DNA from: Xylocopa sonorina
Taxonomy: Eukaryota; Arthropoda; Insecta; Hymenoptera; Apidae
Length of the DNA stretch: 64,000 bases
Direction of reading: 5' to 3'
NCBI RefSeq assembly: GCF_050948175.1
Contig: NW_027490454.1
Location: 1-64,000 of the forward strand
In this document: in pieces, positions 1 to 12,834 of the stretch
How the letters are laid out: each line of letters starts with the position of its first letter
How positions within the stretch are numbered: the stretch's first letter is position 1
The notes under the pieces: model-generated
The model's input: only the letters and a program-made list of their open reading frames with translations
Told to the model about the DNA's origin: nothing
Database searches by the model: none
Made by a program: the position numbers and the translations under genes

Positions 1-174
1 GCGATATCGCGTTTTAAGAAGCATTAGAACTCTATTGCTACGATACCTCGACATGTGCAGACGCTATTTCCTAGCAAGGAAGTGTCGCATTTACATTCAT
101 TTGAAGTGTAGACGAGGAATACATGACACTTCGCAAATCATATTATATCTTACCATGAAACATAGAAATGACAT

Positions 175-184
175 GCGATATCGC
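175..184. other. 10-bp palindrome GCGATATCGC (one example per monomer)
   Basis: GCGATATCGC is its own reverse complement and contains the EcoRV site GATATC. It occurs at the same offset in most monomers and is among their best conserved stretches. Losses are usually single changes (gcgatattgc, gcaatatcgc, gcgaaatcgc). A dyad in every monomer could be a protein-binding site or a small hairpin. Function is inference; only the palindrome is seen. This entry is one representative copy. Confidence 0.85.
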
Positions 185-204
185 GTTTTAAGAAGCATTA
201 GAAT

Positions 205-1765
205 TCTATTGCTACGATAGGTAGACATCTGCAAACGCTATTTTCTTGCAAGGAAGTGTCGCATTTACATTCATTTGAAGTGTAGACGAGGAATACATAA
301 CACTTCGCAAATCATATTCTATCTTACCATGAAACATAGAAATGAGATGCGATATCGCGTTTTAAGAATCATAAAGACCCTATTTCTACGGTACCTAGAC
401 ATCTGCAGACGCTATTTCCTTGCAAGGAAATGTCGCATTTACATTCATTTGAATCGTAGACGAGGAATGCATAACACTTCGCAATGAATATTATATCTTA
501 TCATGAAACATAGAAATGAGATGCGATATCGCGTTTTAAGAAGCATTAGAACTCTATTGCTACGATACCTAGACATCTGCAGACGCTATTTCCTAGAAAG
601 GAAGTGTCGCATTTACATTCATTTGAAGTGTAGACGAGGAATACATGACACTTCGCAAATCATATTATATCTTACCATGAAACATAGAAATGAGATGCGA
701 TATCGCGTTTTAAGAAGCATTGGAACTCTATTGCTACGATACCTCGACATCTGCTGACGCTATTTCCTAGGAAGGAAGTGTCGCATTTACATTCATTTGA
801 AGTGTAGACGAGGAATACATAACACTTCGCAAATCATGTTATATCCTACCATGAAACATAGAAATGAGATGCGATATCGCGTTTTAAGAAGCATTAGAAC
901 TCTATTGCTACGATACGTAGACATCTGCAAACGCTATTTCCTAGCAGGGAAGTGTCGCATTCACATTCGTTTGAAGTGTAGACGAGGAATACATGACACT
1001 TCGCAAATCATATTATATCTTACCATGAAGCATAGAAATGAGATGCGATATCGCGTTTTAAGAAGCATTAGAAATCTATTGCTACGATACGTAGACATCT
1101 GCAAACGCTATTTCCCAGCAAGGAAGTGTCGCATTTACATTCATTTGAAGTGTAGACGAGGAATACATAACACTTCGCAAATCATAATATATCTTACCAT
1201 GAAAAATAGAAATGAGATGCGATATCGCGTTTTAAGAAGCATTAGAACTCTATTGCTACGATAGGTAGACATCTGCAAACGCTATTTTCTTGCAAGGAAG
1301 TGTCGCATTTACATTCATTTGAAGTGTAGACGAGGAATACATAACACTTCGCAAATCATATTCTATCTTACCATGAAACATAGAAATGAGATGCGATATC
1401 GCGTTTTAAGAATCATAAAGACCCTATTTCTACGGTACCTAGACATCTGCAGACGCTATTTCCTTGCAAGGAAATGTCGCATTTACATTCATTTGAATCG
1501 TAGACGAGGAATGCATAACACTTCGCAATGAATATTATATCTTATCATGAAACATAGAAATGAGATGCGATATCGCGTTTTAAGAAGCATTAGAACTCTA
1601 TTGCTACGATACCTAGACATCTGCAGACGCTATTTCCTAGAAAGGAAGTGTCGCATTTACATTCATTTGAAGTGTAGACGAGGAATACATGACACTTCGC
1701 AAATCATATTATATCTTACCATGAAACATAGAAATGAGATGCGATATCGCGTTTTAAGAAGCATT
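205..1765 (+). repeat. 1,044-bp (6-monomer) offset duplication, two 517-bp copies
   Basis: Bases 205-721 match 1,249-1,765 at an offset of exactly 1,044 bp (6 x 174), with no difference that I could find. The pair includes private variants such as ataaagacccta and tttctacggtac, so it is a real duplication and not just class similarity. The flanks diverge at 204/1,248 and 722/1,766. The intervening monomers are not part of the duplicated identity. Confidence 0.85.
414..431. other. 18-bp palindrome around CTTGCAAG (N-class example)
   Basis: ATTTCCTTGCAAGGAAAT is a perfect 18-bp palindrome in this N-class monomer. V-class monomers have ccttgcaaggaag, leaving a 14-bp palindrome. L-class monomers have cctagcaaggaag, in which one change breaks the centre. 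The same 18-bp form recurs in most N-class monomers, for example near 11,940, 27,080, 34,560 and 61,700. Some N-class monomers have ccttggaagg instead. This entry is one representative; its role is unknown. Confidence 0.8.
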
Positions 1766-1913
1766 AGAACTCTATTGCTACGATACCTAGACATCTGCAG
1801 ACGCTATTTCCTAGCAAGGAATTGTCGCATTCACATTCATTTGAAGTGTAGACGAGGAATACATGACACTTCGCAAATCATATTATATCTTACCATGAAA
1901 CATAGAAATGAGA

Positions 1914-4900
1914 TTGCGATATCGCGTTTTAAGAAGCATTAGAACTCTATTGCTACGATACCTAGGACATATGCAGACGCTATTTCCTAGCAAGGAATTG
2001 TCGCATTCACATTCATTTGAAGTGTAGACGAGGAATACATGACACTTCGCAAATCATATTATATCTTACCATGAAACATAGTAATGACATGCGATATTGC
2101 GTTTTAAGTAGCATTAGAAATCTATTGCTACGATACGTAGACATCTGCAAACGCTATTTCCTGGCAAGGAAGTGTCGCATTTACATTCCTTTGAAGTGTA
2201 GACGAGGAATACATAACACTTCGCAAATCATATTATATCTTACCATGAAAACATAGAAATGAGATGCGATATCGCGTTCTAAGAATCATAGGAATTCTAT
2301 TGCTACGATACGTAGACATCTGCAAACGCTATTTCCTTGCAAGGAAGTTTCCGCATTACATTCATTTGATGTGAGACGAGGAATACATAACACTTCGCAA
2401 ATCATATTCTATCTTACCATGAAACATAGAAATGAGATGCGATATCGCGTTTTTAGAATCATAAAAACTCTATTGCTACGATACGTAGACATCTGCAAGC
2501 GCTATTTACTTGCAAGGAAGTGTCGCATTTACATTCATTTGAAGTGTAGACGAGGAATACATAACACTTCGCAAATCATATTCTATCTTACCATGAAACA
2601 TAGAAATGAGATTCGATATCGCGTTTAAAGAAGCATTAGAAATCTATTGTACTACGATGCGTATACATCTGCAAACGCTATTTCCTTGCAAGGAAATGTC
2701 GCATTTACATTCATTTGAATCGTAGACGAGGAATGCATAACACTTCGCAATGAATATTATATCTTATCATGAAACATAGAAATGAGATGCGATATCGCGT
2801 TTTAAGAAGCATTAGAACTCTATTGCTACGATACCTAGACATCTGCAGACGCTATTTCCTAGAAAGGAAGTGTCGCATTTACATTCATTTGAAGTGTAGA
2901 CGAGGAATACATGACACTTCGCAAATCATATTATATCTTACCATGAAACATAGAAATGAGATGCGATATCGCGTTCTAAGAAGCATTGGAACACTATTGC
3001 TACGATACCTCGACATCTGCAGACGCTGTTTCCTAGCAAGGAAGTGTCGCATTTACATTCATTTGAAGTGTAGACGAGGAATACATGACACTTCGCAAAT
3101 AATACTATATCTTACCATGAAACATAGAAATGAGGTGCGATATCGCGTTTTAAGAAGTATAAGAACTCTATTGCTACGATACGTAGACATCTGCAAACGC
3201 TATTTCTTTGCAAGGAAGTGTCGCATTCACATTCATTTGAAGTGTAGGACGAGGAATACATAACTCTTCGCAAATCATATTATATCTTACCATGAAACAT
3301 AGAAATGAGATGCGATATCGCGTTTTAAGTATCATAAGAACACTATTGCTACGATACGTAGACATCTGCAAACGCTATTTCCTTGCAAGGAAGTGTCGCA
3401 TATTCATTCATTTGAAGTGTAGACGAGGAATACATAACACTTCGCAAATCATATTATATCTCACCATGTAACATAGAAATGAGATGCGATATCGCGTTTA
3501 AGAAGCATTAGAACTCTATTGCTACGGTACCTAGACATCTGCAAACGCTATTTCCTAGCAAGGAAGTGTCGCATTTACATTCATTTGAAGTGTAGACGAG
3601 GAATACATAACACTTCGCAGTATCATATTATATCCTACCATGAAACATAGAAATGAGATGCGATATCGCGTTTTTAAGAAGCATTAGAACTCTATTGCTA
3701 CGATACGTAGACATCTGCAAACGCTATTTTCTTGCAAGGAAGTGTCGCATTTACATTCATTTGAAGTGTAGACGAGGAATACATAACACTTCGCAAATCA
3801 TATTCTATCTTACCATGAAACATAGAAATGAGATGCGATATCGCGTTTTAAGAAGCATTAGAAATCTATTGCTACGATGCGTAGACATCTGCAAACGCTA
3901 TTTCCTTGCAAGGAAATGTCGCATTTACATTCACTTGAATCGTAGACGAGGAATGCATACACTTCGCAATGAAATATTATATTCTTATCATGAACCATAG
4001 AAAATGAGATGCGATATCGCGTTTTAGAAGCACTAGAAACTCTATTGCTACCGATTACCTAGACATCTGCAGACGCTATTTCCTAGAAAGGGAAGTTTCG
4101 CATTTACATTCATTTGAAGTGTAGACGAGGAATACATGACACTTCGCAAATCATATTATATCTTACCATGAAACATAGAAATGAGATGCGATATCACGTT
4201 CTAAGAATCATAAGAACTCTATTGCTACGATACGTAGACATCTGCAAACGCTATTTCCTTGGAAGGAAATGTCGCATTTACATTCATTTGAATCGTAGAC
4301 GAGGAATGCATAACACTTCGCAATGAATATTATATCTTTATCATGAAACATAGAAATGGGATGCGATATCGCGTTTTAAGAAGCATTAGAACTCTATTGC
4401 TACGATACCTAGACATCTGCAGACGCTATTTCCTTGAAAGGAAGTGTCGCATTTTACATTCATTTGAAGTGTAGACGAGGAATACATGACACTTCGCAAA
4501 TCATATTATATCTTACCATGAAACATAGAAATGAGAATGCGATATCGCGTTTTAAGAAGCATTGGAACTCTATTGCTACGATACCTCGACATCTGCAGAC
4601 GCTATTTCCTAGCAAGGAGTGTCGCATTTACATTCATTTGAAGTGTAGACGAGGAATACATGACACTTCGCAATGAATATTATATCTCATCATGAAACAT
4701 AGAAATGAGATGCGATATCGCGTTTTAAGAAGCATTAGAACTCTATTGCTACGATACCTCGACATCTGCAAGACGCTATTTCCTAGCAAGGAAGTGTCGC
4801 ATTTACATTCATTTGAAGTGTAGACGAGGAATACATGACACTTCGCAAATCATATTATATCTTACCATGAAACATAGAAATGAGATGCGATATCTCGTTC

Positions 4901-7900
4901 TAAGAATCATAAGAACTCTATTGCTACGATACGTAGACATCTGCAAACGCTATTTCCTTGGAAGGAAATGTCGCCATTTACATTCATTTGAATCGTAGAC
5001 CGAGGAATGCATAACACTTCGCAATGAATATTATATCTTATCATGAAACATAGAAATGGGATGCGATATCGCGTTTTAAGAAGCATTAGAACTCTATTGC
5101 TACGATACCTAGACATCCTGCAGACGCTATTTCCTTGAAAGGAAGTGTCGCATTTACATTCATTTGAAGTGTAGGACGAGGAATACATGACACTTCGCAA
5201 ATCATATTATATCTTACCATGAAACATAGAAATGAGATGCGATATCGCGTTTTAAGAAGCATTGGAACTCTATTGCTACGATACCTCGACATCTGCAGAC
5301 GCTATTTCCTAGCAAGGAAGTGTCAGCATTTACATTCATTTGAAGTGTAGACGAGGAATACATGACACTTCGCAAATCATATTATATCTTACCATGAAAC
5401 ATAGAAATGAGATGCGATATCGCGTTTAAGAAGCATTAGAACTCTATTGCTACGATACCTAGACATCTGCAGACGCTATTTCCTAGCAAGGAATTGTCGC
5501 ATTTACATTCATTGAAGTGTAGACGAGGAATACATGACACTTCGCAAATCATATTATATCTTACCATGAAACATAGTAATGACATGCGATATTGCGTTTT
5601 AAGAAGCATTAGAAACCTATTGTTACGATACGTAGACATCTGCAAACGCTATTTCCTAGCAAGGAAGTGTCGCATTTTACATTCCTTTGAAGTGTAGACG
5701 AGGAATACATAACACTTCGCAAATTATATTATATCTTACCATGAAACATAGAAATGAGATGCGATATCGCGTTCTAAGAATCATAGGAATTCTATTGCTA
5801 CGATACGTAGAACATCTGCAAACGCTATTTCCTTGCAAGGAAGTTTCGCATTTACATTCATTTGATGTGTAGACGAGGAATACATAACACTTCGCAAATC
5901 ATATTCTATCTTACCATGAAAACATAGAAATGAGATGCGATATCGCGCTCTTAGAATCATAAAAACTCTATTGCTACGATACGTAGACATCTGCAAACGC
6001 TATTTACTTGCAAGGAAGTGTCGCATTTACATTCATTTTGAAGTGTAGACGAGGAATACATAACACTTCGCAATCATATTCTATCTTACCATGAAACATA
6101 GAAATGAGATGCGATATCGCGTTTAAAGAAGCATTAGAAATCTATTGCTACGATGCGTAACATCTGCAAACGCTATTTCCTTGCAAGGAAATTGTCGCAT
6201 TTACATTCATTTGAATCGTAGACGAGGGAATGCATAACACTTCGCAATGAATATTATATCTTATCATGAAACATAGAAATGAGATGCGATATCGCGTTTT
6301 AAGAAGCATTAGAACTCTATTGCTACGATACCTAGACATCTGCAGACGCTATTTCCTAGAAAGGAAGTGTCGCATTTACATTCATTTGAAGTGTAGACGA
6401 GGAATACATGACACTTCGCAAATCATATTATATCTTACCATGAAACATAGAAATGAGATGCGATATCGCGTTCTAAGAAGCATTGGAACACTATTGCTAC
6501 GATACCTCGACATCTGCAGACGCTGTTTCCTAGCAAGGAAGTGTCGCATTTACATTCATTTGAAGTGTAGACGAGGAATACATGACACTTCGCAAATAAT
6601 ACTATATCTTACCATGAAACATAGAATGAGGTGCGATTATCGCGTTTTAAGAAGTATAAGAACTCTATTGCTACGATACGTAGACATCTGCAAACGCTAT
6701 TTCATTGCAAGGAAGTGTCGTATTCAACATTCATTTGAAGTGTAGATGAGGAATACATAACTCTTCGCAAATCATATATATCTTACCAGAAACATAGAAA
6801 TGAGATGCGATATCGCGTTTTAAGTATCATAGAACACTATTGCTACGATACGTAGACATCTGCAAACGCTATTTCCTTGCAAGGAAGTGTCGCATATTCA
6901 TTCATTTGAAGTGTAGACGAGGATACATAACACTTCGCAAATCATATTATATCTTACCATGTAAACATAGAAATGAGATGCGATATCGCGTTTTAAGAAG
7001 CATTAGAACTCTATTGCTTACGGTACCTAGACATCTGCAAACGCTATTTCCTGTCAAGGAAGTGTCGCATTTACATTCCTTTGAAGTGTAGACAAGGAAT
7101 ACATAACACTTCGCAAATCATATTCTATCTTACCATGAAAACATAGAAATGAGATGCGATATCGCGTTTTTAAGAATCATAAAAACTCTATTGCTACGAT
7201 ACGTAGACATCTGCAAACGCTATTTTCTTGCAAGGAAGTGTCGCATTTACTTTCATTCGAAGTGTAGACGAGGAATACATAACACTTCGCAAATCATATT
7301 CTATCTTACCATGAAACATAGATATGAGATGCGATATCGCGTTTTAAGAATCATAAAAACTCTATTGCTACTAACGTAGACATCTGCAAACGCTATTTCC
7401 TTGCAAGGAAATGTCGCATTTACATTCATTTGAATCGTAGACGAGGAATGCATAACACTTCGCAATGAATATTATATCTCATCATGAAACATAGAAATGA
7501 GATGCGATATCGCGTTTAAGAAGCATTAGAACTCTATTGCTACGATACCTCGACATCTGCAGACGCTATTTCCTTGCAAGGAAATGTCGCATTTACATTC
7601 ATTTGAATCGTAGACGAGGAATGCATAACACTTCGCAATGAATATTATATCTCATCGTGAAACATAGAAATGAGATGCGATATCGCGTTTTAAGAAGCAT
7701 TAGAACACTATTGCTACGATACCTCGACATCTGCAGACGCTATTTCCTAGCAAGGAAGTGTCGCATTTACATTCATTTGAAGTGTAGGACGAGGAATACA
7801 TGACACTTCGCAAATCATATTATATCTTACCATGAAACATAGAAATGAGATGCGATATCTCGTTCTAAGAATCCATAAGAACTCTATTGCTACGATACGT

Positions 7901-10900
7901 AGACATCTGCAAACGCTATTTCCTTGGAAGGAAATGTCGCATTTACATTCATTTGAATCGTAGACGAGGAATGCATAACACTTCGCAATGAATATTATAT
8001 CTTATCATGAAACATAGAAATCAGATGCGATATCGCGTTTTAAGAAGCATTAGAACTCTATTGCTACGATACCTAGACATCTGCAGACGCTATTTCCTAG
8101 AAAGGGAAGTGTCGCATTTACATTCATTTGAAGTGTAGGACGAGGAATACATGACACTTCGCAAATCATATTATATCTTACCATGAAACATAGAAATGAG
8201 ATGCGATATCGCGTTTTAAGAAGCATTAGAACTCTATTGCTACGATACCTCGACATGTGCAGACGCTATTTCCTAGCAAGGAAGTGTCGCATTTACATTC
8301 ATTTGAAGTGTAGACGAGGAATACATGACACTTCGCAAATCAATATTATATCTTACCATGAAACATAGAAATGACATGCGATATCGCGTTTTAAGAAGCA
8401 TTAGAAATCTATTGCTACGATACGTAGACATCTGCAAACGCTATTTCCTTGCAAGGAAGTGTCGCATCTACATTCATTTGATGTGTAGACGAGGAATACA
8501 TAACACTTCGCAAATCATATTATATCTTACCATGAAACATAGAAATGAGATGCGATATCGCGATTTAAGAATCATAAGAACTCTATTGCTACGATACGTA
8601 GACATCTGCAAACGCTATTTCCTTGCAAGGAAGTGTCGCATTTACATTCATTTGAAGTGTTGACGAGGAATACATAACACTTCGCAAATCATATTGTATC
8701 TTACCATGAAACATAGAAATGAGATGCGATATCGCGTTTTAAGAGCATTAGAACTCTATTGCTACGATACCTAGACATCTGCAAACGCTATTTCCCAGCA
8801 AGGAAGTATCGCATTTACATTCATTTGAAGTGTAGACGAGGAATACATAACACTTCGCAAATCATGATATATCTTACCATGAAACATAGAAATGAGATGC
8901 GATATCATGTTCTAAGAATCATAAGAATTCTATTGCTACGATACGTAGACATCTGCAAACGCTATTTCCTTGCAAGGAAGTTTCGCATTTACATTCATTT
9001 GATGTGTAGACGAGGAATACATAACACTTCGCAAATCATATTCCTATCTTACCATGAAACATAGAAACGAGATGCGATATCGCGTTTTAAGAATCATAAA
9101 AACACTATTGCTACGATACGTAGACATCTGCAAACGCTATTTTCTTGCAAGGAAGCGTCGCATTTACATTCATTTGAAGTGTAGACGAGGAATACATAAC
9201 ACTTCGCAAATCATATTCTATCTTACCATGAAACATAGAAATGAGATGCGATATCGCGTTTTAAGAATCATAAAACTCTATTGCTACGATACGTAGACAT
9301 CTGCAAACAGCTATTTCCTTGCAAGGAAATGTCGCAATTTACATTCATTTGAATCGTAGACGAGGAATGCATAACACTTCGCAATGAATATTATATCTCA
9401 TCATGAAACATAGAAATGAGATGCGATATCGCGTTTTAAGAGCATTAGAACTCTATTGCTACGATACCTCGACATCTGCAGACCCTATTTCCTTGCAAGG
9501 AAATGTCGCATTTACATTCATTTGAATCGTAGACGAGGAATGCATAACACTTCGCAATGAATATTATATCTTATCATGAAACATAGAAATCAGATGCTAT
9601 ATCGCGTTTTAAGAAGCATTAGAACTCTATTGCTACGATACCTAGACATCTGCAGACGCTATTTCCTAGAAAGGAAGTGTCGCATTTACATTCATTTGAA
9701 GTGTAGACGAGGAATACATGACACTTCGCAAATCATATTATATCTTACCATGAAACATAGAAATGAGATGCGATATCGCGTTCTAAGAAGCATTAGAACT
9801 CTATTGCTACGATACCTCGACATGTGCAGACGCTATTTCCTAGCAAGGAAGTGTAGCATTTACATTCATTTGAAGTGTAGACGAGGAATACATGACACTT
9901 CGCAAATCATATTATATCTTACCATGAAACATAGAAATGACATGCGATATCGCGTTTTAAGAAGCATTAGAAATCTATTGCTACGATACGTAGACATCTG
10001 CAAACGCTATTTCCTTGCAAGGAAGTGTCGCATCTACATTCATTTGATGTGTAGACGAGGAATACATAACACTTCGGCAAATCATATTATATCTTACCAT
10101 GAAACATAGAAATGAGATGCGATATCGCGATTTAAGAATCATAAGAACTCTATTGCTACGATACGTAGACATCTGCAAACGCTATTTCCTTGCAAGGAAG
10201 TGTCGCATTTACATTCATTTGAAGTGTTGACGAGGAATACATAACACTTCGCAAATCATATTGTATCTTACCATGAAACATAGAAATGAGATGCGATATC
10301 GCGTTTTAAGAAGCATTAGAAATCTATTGCTACGATACGTAGACATCTGCAGACGCTATTTCCTAGCAAGGAAGTGTCGCATTTACATTCATTTGAAGTG
10401 TAGACGTGGAATACATGACACTTCGCAATCATATTATATCTCACCATGGAAACATAGAAATGACACGCGATATCGCGTTTTAAGAAGCATTGGAACTCTA
10501 TTGCTACGATACCTCGACATCTGCAGACGCTATTTCCTAGCAAGGAAGTGTCGCATTTACAATCATTTGAAGTGTAGACGAGGAATACATGACACTCGCA
10601 AATCATATTATATCTTACCATGAAACATAGAAATGAGATGCGATATCGCGTTCTAAGAATCATAAGAATTCTATTGCTACGATACGTAGACATCTGCAAA
10701 CGCTATTCCTTGCAAGGAAGTTTCGCATTTACATTCATTTGATGTGTACACAAGGAATACATAACACTTCGCAAATCATATTCTATCTTACCATGAAACA
10801 TAGAAATGAGATGCGATATCGCGTTTTAGAATCATAAAAACTCTATTAGCTACCATACGTAGACATCTGCAAACGCTATTTTCTTGCAAGGAAGTGTCGC

Positions 10901-11015
10901 ATTTACTTTCATTTGAAGTGTAGACGAGGAATACATAACACTTCGCAAATCATATTCTATCTTCACCATGATGAAACATAGGAATGAGATGCGATATCGC
11001 GTTTTAAGAATCATA
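1914..11015 (+). other. Indel-rich satellite patch, probable low-accuracy assembly segment
   Basis: The sequence is still the same satellite, but I count about 70-75 small indels, mostly single bases, in 9.1 kb. Examples are agattgcg at 1,914, cctaggacat near 1,963, ctaccgattacc near 4,050, gcgattatcgcg near 6,637, cttcggcaa near 10,076 and ccatgatgaaac near 10,968. Insertions outnumber deletions about two to one, for a net gain of 27 bp. The first 1.9 kb has none, and the 53 kb after about 11,015 have about ten, several of them copies of one another. Substitution divergence in the patch looks no higher than elsewhere. Insertion-biased errors with sharp edges over a read-sized interval suggest unpolished long-read consensus. 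Many short open frames here, on both strands, are broken pieces of the repeat. A truly degenerate subarray is the alternative. Confidence 0.75.
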
Positions 11016-12834
11016 AAACTCTATTGCTACGAAACGTAGACATCTGCAAACGCTATTTCCTTGCAAGGAAATGTCGCATTTACATTCATTTGAATCGTAG
11101 ACGAGGAATGCATAACACTTCGCAATGAATATTATATCTCATCATGTAACATAGAAATGAGATGCGATATCGCGTTTTAAGAAGCATTAGAACTCTATTG
11201 CTACGATACCTCGACATCTGCAGACGCTATTTCCTTGCAAGGAAGTGTCGCATTTACATTCATTTGAAGTGTTGACGAGGAATACATAACACTTCGCAAA
11301 TCATATTGTATCTTACCATGAAACATAGAAATGAGATGCGATATCGCGTTTTAAGAAGCATTATAACTCTATTGCTACGATACCTAGACATCTGCAAACG
11401 CTATTTCCCAGCAAGGAAGTGTCGCATTTACATTCATTTGAAGTGTAGACGAGGAATACATAACACTTCGCAAATCATGATATATCTTAACATGAAACAT
11501 AGAAATGAGATGCGATATCATGTTCTAAGAATCATAAGAATTCTATTGCTACGACACGTAGACATCTGCAAACGCTATTTCCTTGCAAGGAAGTTTCGCA
11601 TTTACATTCATTTGATGTGTAGACGAGGAATACATAACACTTCGCAAATCATATTCTATCTTACCATGAAACATAGAAATGAGATGCGATATCGCGTTTT
11701 AAGAATCATAAAAACACTATTGCTACGATACGTAGACATCTGCAAACGCTATTTTCTTGCAAGGAAGTGTCGCATTTACATTCATTTGAAGTGTAGACGA
11801 GGAATACATAACACTTCGCAAATCATATTCTATCTTACCATGAAACATAGAAATGAGATGCGATATCGCGTTTTAAGAATCATAAAAACTCTATTGCTAC
11901 GATACGTAGACATCTGCAAACGCTATTTCCTTGCAAGGAAATGTCGCATTTACATTCATTTGAATCGTAGACGAGGAATGCATAACACTTCGCAATGAAT
12001 ATTATATCTCATCATGAAACATAGAAATGAGATGCGATATCGCGTTTTAAGAAGCATTAGAACTCTATTGCTACGATACCTCGACATCTGCAGACGCTAT
12101 TTCCTAGCAAGGAAGTGTCGCATTTACATACATTTGAAGTGTAGACGAGGAATACATGACACTTCGCAAATCATATTATATCTTACCATGAAACATAGAA
12201 ATGAGATGCGATATCGCGTTCTAAGAATCATAAGAAATCTATTGCTACGATACGTAGACATCTGCAAACGCTATTTCCTTGCAAGGAAGTTTCGCATTTA
12301 CATTCATTTGATGTGTAGACGAGGAATACATAACACTTCGCAAATCATATTCTATCTTACCATGAAACATAGAAATCAGATGCGATATCGCGTTTTAAGA
12401 ATCATAAAAACTCTATTGCTACGATACGTAGACATCTGCAAACGCTATTTTCTTGCAAGGAAGTGTCGCATTCACATTCATTTGATGTGTAGACGAGGAA
12501 TACATGACACTTCGCAAATCATATTATATCTTACCATGAAACATAGTAATGACATGCGATATTGCGTTTTAAGAATCATAAGAACTCTATTGCTACGATA
12601 CGTAGACATCTGCAAACGCTATTTCCTTGCAAGGAAGTGTCGCATCTACATTCATTTGATGTGTAGACGAGGAATACATAACACTTCGCAAATCATATTA
12701 TATCTTACCATGAAACATAGAAATGTGATGCGATATCGCGTTTTAAGAGGCATTAGAACTCTATTGCTACGATACCTAGACATCTGCAGACGCTATTTCC
12801 TAGCAAGGAAGTGTCGCATTTACATTCATTTGAA

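Larger units (their letters stand above)
1..1913 (+). repeat. Left clean segment, 11 monomers in perfect register
   Basis: The GCGATATCGC landmark falls at 1, 175, 349, 523, 697 and so on to 1,741 without a single length change. The segment mixes L, V and N-class monomers. It includes an exact 6-monomer duplication (see 205-1765). Two monomers carry cgatagg, which puts a TAG in the otherwise open plus frame. The clean register ends abruptly at an extra T at about 1,914. Confidence 0.9.

Noticed and set aside
140..160. TATA-like promoter (atattatatctt) in each monomer
   Set aside because: It is simply the AT-rich part of the monomer. Nothing else suggests transcription start sites, and it occurs hundreds of times.
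470..490. CENP-B box-like site at acttcgcaaat
   Set aside because: Only the TTCG half resembles the CENP-B core pattern; the required A and CGGG downstream are absent in every monomer class I checked.
10316..10699. Minus-strand open frames of 60-127 codons, mostly at 3-11 kb
   Set aside because: They appear mainly where indels shift the register so that minus-strand stops are bypassed. They match the reverse complement of the satellite and have no independent content.
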